Position numbers and translations under genes: made by a program
From: Candidatus Flavonifractor merdigallinarum
GTDB lineage: Bacteria > Bacillota > Clostridia > Oscillospirales > Oscillospiraceae
DNA length: 44,300 nt
Direction of reading: 5' to 3'
NCBI GenBank assembly: GCA_019115265.1
Contig: DXDX01000216.1
Location: forward strand, 1-44,300
The notes under the pieces: generated by a model
Databases searched by the model: none
What the model saw: the letters and a program-made list of their open reading frames with translations, nothing else
Told to the model about the DNA's origin: nothing
In this document: positions 1 through 7,479 of the stretch, piece by piece
Layout of the letters: the number at the start of each line of letters is the position of its first letter
How positions within the stretch are numbered: the stretch's first letter is position 1

Positions 1-151
1 GGCCGCCCTTTTGGAGGGGAGTGGAGAGGGGAACGAGAAGTTCCCCTCTCCGCCTTTTCTTTCCCCGGTTTCTTTTCCGCGAAAAGAAATCGGGCGCTGT
101 CCGCGTAGGACGCCCGCGCGGCGAGCGCAAACATCCCCCGCCTTGGGCGGG
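1..151. repeat. Right part of a dispersed hairpin-rich repeat (copy 1, truncated by window start)
   Basis: Near-identical to 26398..26540 and 38640..38789; ends in GCCCGCGCGGCGAGCGCAAACATCCCC followed by a CCCGCC-TTG-GGCGGG hairpin. Confidence 0.9.
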
Positions 152-162
152 TAGCACCCTTT

Positions 163-876
163 TTACTCTGGTGTCAATGCCCGGCGCAGATGCTCCATAG
201 CCCGGCGCTCAATGCGGGAAATCTGCACCTGAGACACCCCCAGCACCTTGGCGGTCCGGTCCTGGGTAAAGCCCCGGTAGTAGCGCAGGGCCACCACCTG
301 CCGCTCCCGCTCGGGCAGGGCGGCCACCGCACTGCGCAGGGTCTCCCGCTCCAGTACTCCCTCCTCAAAGCTGTCCTCCCCCAGCAGGCTCTCCAGGGTA
401 AGCCCCTCCCCCGTCTCCATCTGGAGGGAGGCCACCGGCTGTCCCGCCTCCTCCGCCGCGGCAATCTCCTCGGCGCTCAGACCAGTCTCCGCCACCAGCT
501 CGGAGAGGGTGGGCTCTCGGCCCAGAGCGGTGGAGAGCTTCTCCCGGGCGGTGCGGATGCTGCCGCAGCGCTCCTTCAACCCCCGGCTCACCTTCACCGC
601 CCCGTCGTCCCGCAGAAAACGGCGAATCTCACCGGCGATTTTGGGCACAGCGTAGGTGGAGAACTGACAGCCAAAGGCGGGGTCAAATCCCCGCACCGCC
701 TTCAAAAAGCCCAGGCAGCCCAGCTGGTACAGATCGTCCGGCTCCACGCCCCGGCCATAGTAGCGCCGCACAATCCCCCAGATGAGGCCCGCGTTGTCCT
801 CCAAAATTTGCGCACAGGCCTCATTGTCTCCCTTTCGGGCCTCCTCCAACAGCTCCGGGGTGTCCGCTACGCTCAC
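163..876 (-). CDS. sigF: RNA polymerase sporulation sigma factor SigF
   Basis: Sigma-70 region 2 and 4 motifs (DLYQLGCLGFLKAVRGFDP, VSQVQISRIERRAMEHLR); directly downstream of spoIIAA-spoIIAB. Confidence 0.93.
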   Translation of the reverse strand: MSVADTPELLEEARKGDNEACAQILEDNAGLIWGIVRRYYGRGVEPDDLYQLGCLGFLKAVRGFDPAFGCQFSTYAVPKIAGEIRRFLRDDGAVKVSRGLKERCGSIRTAREKLSTALGREPTLSELVAETGLSAEEIAAAEEAGQPVASLQMETGEGLTLESLLGEDSFEEGVLERETLRSAVAALPERERQVVALRYYRGFTQDRTAKVLGVSQVQISRIERRAMEHLRRALTPE

Positions 877-1322
877 GCGGGCGCGCCCATGCGCCGGGAA
901 ATCCGCCGGCGCATCACCACCGTGGTTCCCCGTCCGGGCCGGGAGCGCACCCGGACGGTATCCATAAAGCTCTCCATAATGGTAAAGCCCATGCCGGAGC
1001 GCTCCTCCCCGCCGGTGGTGAAGAGGGGAGAGCGGGCCTTGTCCACATCCTCAATGCCCACGCCGGTATCCTTGACCACAATCTCCACCGTGCGGTCCTC
1101 AAAGAGCCGCAGGCGCATCTGCACCACCCCCAGGCTGTTGGGGTAGGCGTGGACGATGCAGTTGGTCACCGCCTCGCTGACGGCGGTCTTGATGTCGTTG
1201 ACCTCCTCCAAGGTGGGGTCCAGCTGGGCCACGAAGCAGGCCGCCGCCGCCCGGGCAAAGCCCTCATTGGCCGAACAGCTGGGAAAGCGCAGAAGCGCCT
1301 CGTTGCTGCTTTGCTGTTTCAT
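873..1322 (-). CDS. spoIIAB: Anti-sigma F factor SpoIIAB (serine kinase, GHKL ATPase)
   Basis: GHKL motifs (EAVTNCIVHAYPN, VKDTGVGIED, GMGFTIMESFMD); operon position. Confidence 0.93.
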   Translation of the reverse strand: MKQQSSNEALLRFPSCSANEGFARAAAACFVAQLDPTLEEVNDIKTAVSEAVTNCIVHAYPNSLGVVQMRLRLFEDRTVEIVVKDTGVGIEDVDKARSPLFTTGGEERSGMGFTIMESFMDTVRVRSRPGRGTTVVMRRRISRRMGAPA

Positions 1323-1365
1323 ATGTATGCTCCCTCCCCGGGTGGGCCGTTGTGCCCGCCCGCTC

Positions 1366-1671
1366 TTATTCCACCGTGACCAGACGCTCCACGCCGGCGG
1401 CCCGCAGCACCTTGCCCGCCTGCTCCGGCACGCCCGCCAGGCGCAGCTGGCCTCCCAGAGACTGGACCTGCCGCCAGGTGCGCAGCACCACCGCGATGCC
1501 GGAGCTGTCCATAAAGGTCACCCCCGACAAATCCAGAATCAGCTCCCGGGGCGCGGTGGTGTCCACCAGGTTTTCCAGCTCCCGCATCAGCGAGCGGGCC
1601 CGGTGGTGGTCCACCTCCCCCCGCAGCAGCGCGGTGCGCACCCGCCCTTCTCCCGTGCAGGTGATTGCCAT
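1366..1671 (-). CDS. spoIIAA: Anti-sigma F factor antagonist SpoIIAA (STAS domain)
   Basis: STAS motif LILDLSGVTFMDSSGIAVVL; start chosen at MAITCTGEG, preceded by AAAGGAGG. Confidence 0.92.
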   Translation of the reverse strand: MAITCTGEGRVRTALLRGEVDHHRARSLMRELENLVDTTAPRELILDLSGVTFMDSSGIAVVLRTWRQVQSLGGQLRLAGVPEQAGKVLRAAGVERLVTVE

Positions 1672-1707
1672 GGCTTGTCCCTCCTTTGATGCCCCAACCT
1701 GCGGGGA

Positions 1708-1748
1708 CAAAAAAATCGCCTCATACCAATTTCTGGTATGAGGCGATT
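1708..1748 (-). terminator. Rho-independent terminator of the sigma54 regulator gene
   Basis: 15-bp stem AATCGCCTCATACCA / TGGTATGAGGCGATT followed on the minus strand by TTTTTTT. Confidence 0.9.
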
Positions 1749-1751
1749 ATA
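1746..1751 (-). promoter_or_regulatory. Candidate -10 box (TATAAT) for the spoIIA operon, overlapping the terminator stem
   Basis: TATAAT on the minus strand; TTCGACGG (0A-box-like) lies about 25 nt upstream. Confidence 0.4.
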
Positions 1752-1785
1752 CCCGATGCCCGCCGCACAATCCGTCGAAGGGGTG

Positions 1786-2772
1786 TCAGCGCAGTTCATA
1801 TTCCGAAATCTTGTTGAAAAGCTGCCGGGCGCTGATGCCCAGACGCCGGGCGGCTTCCGTCACATTTTGGCCGGTCTGCTCCAGCACCCAGCGGAGATAC
1901 TCCGCCTCGCTCTTGCGCTTGAACTCCTTCCAGCTCAGGATGGTGTCAAAGCGGGGGCGGGGTTTGGGCTCCTCGGTGGGGGTCAAATCGTAGAGCACCG
2001 GCAGACCCCGCTCAGTGATAACCCCGTCCTCCGAGAGGACCACCATCCGGTCCACAATGTTTTTCATCTCCCGGAGGTTGCCGGGATAGTTGTAGTGCAT
2101 GAGAAAGTCCCACGCCTTGGGCACAATGGTGGTGATGTCCCGGTGGAACTCCGCCTGGGCCCGCTGGAGGAAAAAGCGCACCAAATCCTCAATGTCCTCC
2201 GGCCGCTCCCGCACAGACGGGATGCGGATGACAATAGTGCTGATGCGGTAGAGGAAATCCTCCCGCATCCGCCCCGCCCGGATTTCGGTATAGGGGTCCT
2301 TATTGGTGGCAGAGAGCAGACGGAATTCCACCTGCTGGGACTGGTTGGCCCCGATGCGCTCAATCTGTTTGGTCTCAATGGCGCGCAGGAGTTTTACCTG
2401 GGTGCTCAGACTCACATCCCCAATCTCGTCAATAAAGAGGGTGCCGGTGTTGGCCTGCTCAAACCGCCCCTCCCGCGCCCGGGTGGCCCCGGTAAAGGCC
2501 CCCTGTTCATGGCCGAACAGCTCCGACTCCAGCAGGGTATCCGGGTAGGCGCTGCAATTGACCACCACAAAGGGCCGCTCGCTCCGGTCGCTGCACGCGT
2601 GGATATACCGCGCCACCACATCCTTGCCCGTGCCAGACTCCCCCAGAATCATCACATTCACATTGGAGTCGGCCACATTTTCACAGTTGCGCAGGGCGTC
2701 CAGATAGGTTTTGGATTTAGACTCCAGGAAGAACGACTGGCGCATTTCTTCCTTTGTTGGCATTTTAGACAT
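1786..2772 (-). CDS. Sigma54-interacting transcriptional activator (AAA+ plus Fis-type HTH), no N-terminal sensor domain
   Basis: Walker [15 protein letters not shown] loop, C-terminal [20 protein letters not shown]; only about 30 aa before the AAA+ core. Confidence 0.92.
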   Translation of the reverse strand: MSKMPTKEEMRQSFFLESKSKTYLDALRNCENVADSNVNVMILGESGTGKDVVARYIHACSDRSERPFVVVNCSAYPDTLLESELFGHEQGAFTGATRAREGRFEQANTGTLFIDEIGDVSLSTQVKLLRAIETKQIERIGANQSQQVEFRLLSATNKDPYTEIRAGRMREDFLYRISTIVIRIPSVRERPEDIEDLVRFFLQRAQAEFHRDITTIVPKAWDFLMHYNYPGNLREMKNIVDRMVVLSEDGVITERGLPVLYDLTPTEEPKPRPRFDTILSWKEFKRKSEAEYLRWVLEQTGQNVTEAARRLGISARQLFNKISEYELR

Positions 2773-2815
2773 ACTATCCCCGATTTCTGTGTTGCTTTTT
2801 TCGTAAGTTGCCTAT

Positions 2816-2844
2816 ATTGTACCAGAACATTCCTTCATATGCAA
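2816..2844 (-). promoter_or_regulatory. Candidate sigmaA promoter for the sigma54 activator gene
   Basis: Minus strand TTGCAT - 17 bp - TACAAT. Confidence 0.5.
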
Positions 2845-2885
2845 GAAAAAATTTTCTCACCTCGAAAAAAGTCCTCAGAATATCC

Positions 2886-2905
2886 TAAGTATTTCCAAAT
2901 ACTTA
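2886..2905. promoter_or_regulatory. Candidate upstream activator sequence for the sigma54 activator
   Basis: Perfect inverted repeat TAAGTATTT-CC-AAATACTTA about 100 bp upstream of the -24 element. Confidence 0.55.
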
Positions 2906-2994
2906 AATCGTGGTTACAAAAATTGTTTGCATAGATAATCGCGATGACTTTCCAAATCCTTTATTTAAAAAATTTTTGGTGGAGTATGCCCAAA

Positions 2995-3011
2995 TTGGCA
3001 CGCCGCTTGCA
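2995..3011 (+). promoter_or_regulatory. Sigma54 (-24/-12) promoter of the grdX operon 1
   Basis: TTGGCACGCCGCTTGCA matches TTGGCAC-N5-TTGCA, with GG and GC 12 bp apart. Confidence 0.9.
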
Positions 3012-3055
3012 TTATATATAGGCAGAACGCCGGAAGAAAAGGAGCGCGATCCACC

Positions 3056-3463
3056 ATGGGATATACAGTGGTCACCAACAACGTGCGGTGCCGGGACCGG
3101 TATGAGGGCGAGTACGATGTGGTCTACAATGAGGACTGGACCTATCTGGAGGTTTTGCTTCAGGTGCGCAATCTGGTCCAGGATGGTGCAAAGCTCATCA
3201 CCCATCCCATGGCCGGCAGTCTGAAGCCCAACCAGACCCCCTTCCGCTCGGTGGTGGTGGGGACCTACTCCATGGAGGACAAAGAACCCTGGGAGGATGT
3301 CATGCTGATTGAAAACAGCATTGACTCCTGTCAGAAGTTCCTCCGGGGCCGTCCTCTCCCCAACTGGCCGGAGGACATCAAGAAGGACTGCCGAACGCTG
3401 GATCTCTCCTTTATCGAAGGCGCGATGGCAAGGGCACCCCGGTGCCCAGGGACTACCGAATGA
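3056..3463 (+). CDS. grdX: GrdX family protein
   Basis: Shares VTNN, HPMAGSLKPNQTPFRSV and IEGA segments with the second GrdX at 15812..16198; first gene of a grd operon. Confidence 0.8.
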   Translation: MGYTVVTNNVRCRDRYEGEYDVVYNEDWTYLEVLLQVRNLVQDGAKLITHPMAGSLKPNQTPFRSVVVGTYSMEDKEPWEDVMLIENSIDSCQKFLRGRPLPNWPEDIKKDCRTLDLSFIEGAMARAPRCPGTTE

Positions 3464-3472
3464 AAGTGAGGA

Positions 3473-4765
3473 ATGACAATGAGACTAGAACTTGGCAAGA
3501 TCCACATCAAAGATGTGCAGTTCGGCGCTGAGACAAAGGTCGAGGCTGGCGTTCTCTATGTGAACGAGGAAGCGATCCGCAAGTTGGTCCTGGAGGATGA
3601 GCGCATTATCGGGTGCCGTGTCGAACTGGCGCACCCCGGCGAGTCCTGCCGTATCACCCCCGTCAAGGACGTGCTGGAGCCCCGCGTGAAGGTCTCCGGC
3701 GGCGGTGAGATTTTCCCCGGTGCCCTGAACAAGGTGGGCCAGGTGGGCAGCGGCCGCACCCACTGCCTGGACGGCGCCTGCGTGGTCACGGTCGGTAAGA
3801 TCGTCGGCTTCCAGGAAGGTGTCATTGACATGTCCGGCCCCGCCGCGGACTACTGCCCCTTCTCCAAGACCCAGAACGTCTGTGTGGTCATCGAGCCCAA
3901 GGACGGCCTGGAGACCCATGACTACGAGCAGGCCGGCCGTATGGTGGGCCTGAAGGTCGCCAACTATCTGGGCGAGTTTGCCCGCGATCTGGAGCCCGAC
4001 GAGGTGGTCGTCTATGAGACCAAGCCTCTGCTGGAGCAGATCGCCGAGTATCCCGACCTGCCCAAGGTGGGCTATCTGCACATGCTGCAGTCCCAGGGCC
4101 TGCTCCACGACACCTTCTACTATGGCGTGGACGCCAAGACCTTTATCCCCACCCTGATGTACCCCACCGAGATCATGGACGGCGCCATCGTCTCCGGTAA
4201 CTGCGTGGCCCCCTGCGACAAGGTGACCACCTATCACCACTTCCACAACCCCGTTATTGAGGACCTCTACAAGCATCACGGCAAGGACCTCAACTTCGTG
4301 GGCGTCATCCTGACCAACGAGAACGTGTTCCTGGCCGACAAGGAGCGCTGCTCCGACATGGTCGCCAAGCTGGCCAAGTACATCGGCCTGGACGGCATCC
4401 TCATCACCGAGGAAGGCTACGGCAACCCCGATACCGACCTGATGATGAACTGCCGCAAGGTGCAGCAGGCTGGCGTGGATGTGGTTCTCATCACCGACGA
4501 GTTCCCCGGCCGCGACGGTAAGTCCCTGTCCCTGGCCGACGCCTGTAACGAAGCGGACGCTCTGGCCTCCTGCGGCAACGGCAACGTGGTCATCCACTTC
4601 CCGCCCATGGATCGCCTCATCGGCATGACCGACTACATCGAGATGCAGATCGGCGGCTGGGCCGGCTGTAAGAATGACGACGGCAGCTTCGACGCGGAGA
4701 TTCAGATCATCATCGCTTCCACCATCGCCAACGGCTTTAACAAGCTGGCGGCCAGAGGGTACTAA
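3473..4765 (+). CDS. Glycine/sarcosine/betaine reductase component B proprotein, GrdE/GrdG/GrdI-like
   Basis: MRLELGKIHIKDVQFG, SGNCVAPCDKVTTYHH (region expected to hold the pyruvoyl-forming Cys), GYGNPDTDLMMNCRK; real start may be the ATG at 3479. Confidence 0.88.
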   Translation: MTMRLELGKIHIKDVQFGAETKVEAGVLYVNEEAIRKLVLEDERIIGCRVELAHPGESCRITPVKDVLEPRVKVSGGGEIFPGALNKVGQVGSGRTHCLDGACVVTVGKIVGFQEGVIDMSGPAADYCPFSKTQNVCVVIEPKDGLETHDYEQAGRMVGLKVANYLGEFARDLEPDEVVVYETKPLLEQIAEYPDLPKVGYLHMLQSQGLLHDTFYYGVDAKTFIPTLMYPTEIMDGAIVSGNCVAPCDKVTTYHHFHNPVIEDLYKHHGKDLNFVGVILTNENVFLADKERCSDMVAKLAKYIGLDGILITEEGYGNPDTDLMMNCRKVQQAGVDVVLITDEFPGRDGKSLSLADACNEADALASCGNGNVVIHFPPMDRLIGMTDYIEMQIGGWAGCKNDDGSFDAEIQIIIASTIANGFNKLAARGY

Positions 4766-4783
4766 TAGAGGAGGTGTGCCTTA

Positions 4784-6091
4784 ATGGATAAAATCAGAGT
4801 TGTTCACTACATTAACAACTTCTTCGCCGGCATCGGCGGCGAGGAAAAGGCCGATATTCCCCCCGAGATCCGTCCCGGCACCGTAGGCCCCGGCCTGGCG
4901 CTGCAGCAGGGTCTGGGCGATGAGTTTGAGGTCGTTGCCACCGCCATCTGCGGCGACAGCCACTTCGGCGCCAATCTGGAAGAGGATACCGCCAAGCTCC
5001 TGGACATGATCGCCGAGTATAAGCCCCAGCTCTTTGTGGCTGGTCCCGCGTTCAACGCCGGCCGTTATGGCGTGGCCTGCGGCACCATGGCCAAGGCTGT
5101 GGAGGAGAAGCTGGGCATCCCCGTCGTCACCGGTATGTATGTGGAGAACCCCGGCGTTGACATGTTCCGCAAGGACCTGTTCATCATCGCCACCGGCGAC
5201 TCCGCCGCTGACATGCGCAAGTCCATGCCCAAGATGGCCGCTCTGGCCAAGAAGCTGGCCAAGGGCGAGGAAGTGCTGGGTCCCTCGGTGGAAGGGTATC
5301 ATGAGCGGGGCATCCGTGTCAACTACTTCGCCGATGTCCGCGGCTCCGAGCGCGGCATCCAGATGCTGCTGAAGAAGATGGCCAAGCAGCCCTTCGAGAC
5401 CGAGTATCCCATGCCTGTCTTTGACCGTGTGCCTCCCGCCCCTCCGGTCACCGATATGAAGCACGCCAAGATCGCGGTGGTTACCTCCGGCGGTATCGTG
5501 CCTCAGGGCAACCCCGACCACATCGAGTCCTCCTCCGCCACCAAGTGGGGCCTGTACTCCATCGAGGGTATGGACCACATGGACAAGAAGGACTTCATGA
5601 CCATCCATGGCGGCTACGACCGCGCGTTCGTCACCGAGGACCCCGACCTGGTTGTGCCTCTGGACGTGCTGCGTGAGCTGGAGAAGGAAGGCGAGTTCGG
5701 CGAGCTGGCCAACTACTTCATCACCACCACCGGTACCGGTACTTCCACCGGCAACGCCAAGCGTTTCGGCGAGGAGTTCGTGCCCAAGCTTCTGGAGGAT
5801 AACATTACCGCGGTTATCCTCACCTCCACGTGAGGCACCTGCACGCGTTGCGGTGCAACGATGGTAAAAGAAATTGAGCGCGCTGGTATCCCCGTGGTTC
5901 ATATGTGTACGGTTGTGCCTATCTCCAAGACGATCGGTGCCAACCGCATCATCCCCGCCATCGGTATCCCCTATCCTCTGGGCGATCCCCATCTGGGCGA
6001 GGAGGGCAGCTACAAGCTGCGCATGAAGCTGGTTAAGCGGGCCCTGAAGGCGCTCCAGACCCCCGTGGACGGCCAGACTGTGTTTGAGTAA
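4784..6091 (+). CDS. Selenocysteine-containing reductase component B subunit, GrdB/GrdF/GrdH-like (in-frame UGA at 5831..5833)
   Basis: ORF 4784..5833 (ends ILTST) continues in frame after TGA as GTCTRCGATMVKEIERAGIPVVHMCTVVPIS; SECIS-like hairpin follows the UGA. Confidence 0.93.
5831..5860 (+). promoter_or_regulatory. UGA Sec codon and SECIS-like hairpin
   Basis: TGAGGCACCTGCACGCGTTGCGGTGCAACG; GCACC pairs with GGTGC; nearly identical element in the second grdB. Confidence 0.75.
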
Positions 6092-6198
6092 TCCTCTGCC
6101 ACGGCCCTAGCGGCCTGATGTGTATGCTGTGTACGGGGGCACGCGAAGGCATTTTACCTCCGCGCGCCCCCGTTCCCGATTTGTGAAAGGGGCGTTTT

Positions 6199-7314
6199 AT
6201 GGATAAGCCTGTCGTAAAACCCGGTCGTGTACTTACTTATGCTGGCGCTTTCATGGCCTTCCTCATCGGCTCCGGCTTCGCCACCGGCCAGGAGGTTCTG
6301 CAGTACTTTGCCGCCTATGGTCTGGGCGGCGGTCTGGTAGTGGCGCTCTTGTGTGTGGTCGCTTTCATCTTTGTGGGCGGCTGCTTCATTGCCGCTGGTA
6401 AGCGCGAGAAGTTTGAAAAGGGCAGCGACGTCTACCGCTACTACTGTGGCAAATACATCGGCACATTCTACGATTATTTCTCCATCATCTTTATCTTCTG
6501 TTCCTTCATCGTCATGATGGGCGGCGCCGGCTCCACCATTTATGAGCGCTTTGGTCTGCCCACCTGGACCGGCAGCGTGGGCATGATGGTCCTGGTGTGC
6601 ATCGTCACCCTGCTGGGCCTGAACGGCCTCATTGAAGTCATCGGTAAGATGGGTCCGGCCATTGCAGTTATTGCCATCTGCCTGGGTGTTTACAGCTTCC
6701 TGTCCAATCCCAGCGGCGTCACCGAGAGCAGCGCTATGCTGACCTCTGGTGAAATTCCCATCGGCTCCGGCGCCGGCGTTTTGAACCGCGTGGGCACCAG
6801 CCCCGTGTCCTCCGCCAGCTCCTATGTGGGCTTCTGTATGCTGTGGCTGGCCGCCTTCCTAGCCGCCATGGGCAAGGACACCAACAGCGTCCGTGAGGGC
6901 GTGTTCGGCACCACTGCCGGCGCCATCGGCTTCACTCTGGGCTGCACCACCACTATGCTGGGTCTGCTGGCCTACCTGCCCGATGTGTACGCCTCCGCTA
7001 TCCCCAACCTGATTCTGGCTGGCCGGATTGCTCAGTGGCTGTCCATCCTCTTCTCTGTCATCATCTTCTGCGGCATTTTTACCACTGCCGTACCTCTGCT
7101 GTGGCAGGTTTCCTCCCGCTTCACCAAGGAGGGTACCTCCGCTTTCAAGATCACTACGGTGGTCTGCGCTGTGGTTGGCACCATCATTGCCATGTTCATC
7201 CCCTTCCAGACTCTGGTCAACGTGATCTACGGCATCAACGGCTATGTGGGTATTATCCTGCTGCTCTTTATCATTGTGAAGGAAGTTCGTCGTCTCATGG
7301 CCAAGAAGGCCTGA
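6199..7314 (+). CDS. YkvI-like multi-pass membrane transporter
   Basis: Hydrophobic multi-TM protein; N-terminal AFMAFLIGSGFATGQEVLQYFAAYG typical of YkvI-type transporters; downstream of and co-directional with the grd operon. Confidence 0.7.
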   Translation: MDKPVVKPGRVLTYAGAFMAFLIGSGFATGQEVLQYFAAYGLGGGLVVALLCVVAFIFVGGCFIAAGKREKFEKGSDVYRYYCGKYIGTFYDYFSIIFIFCSFIVMMGGAGSTIYERFGLPTWTGSVGMMVLVCIVTLLGLNGLIEVIGKMGPAIAVIAICLGVYSFLSNPSGVTESSAMLTSGEIPIGSGAGVLNRVGTSPVSSASSYVGFCMLWLAAFLAAMGKDTNSVREGVFGTTAGAIGFTLGCTTTMLGLLAYLPDVYASAIPNLILAGRIAQWLSILFSVIIFCGIFTTAVPLLWQVSSRFTKEGTSAFKITTVVCAVVGTIIAMFIPFQTLVNVIYGINGYVGIILLLFIIVKEVRRLMAKKA

Positions 7315-7351
7315 TACGCTTGGGTTATCTCTCTCTCACCTCCCTTTTATA

Positions 7352-7391
7352 CACCAAGGCGCGGAATCCGGCCGGATTCCGCGCCTTGGTG
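7352..7391. repeat. 40-bp perfect palindrome
   Basis: CACCAAGGCGCGGAATCCGG|CCGGATTCCGCGCCTTGGTG; no following T-tract on either strand. Confidence 0.9.
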
Positions 7392-7479
7392 CGTATCGCG
7401 GCTGGATTCTCCGTTGCCGCAGATTGGAAAACATGGTATGATGGAGTCAAAGAATGGAACCAGAATGGAGGGGGCCCGT

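Noticed and set aside
5831-5833. Premature stop suggesting a grdB-like pseudogene
   Set aside because: Frame is intact across the TGA, the conserved U-GTCTRCGA motif follows, and the second operon has the same arrangement; read as selenocysteine.
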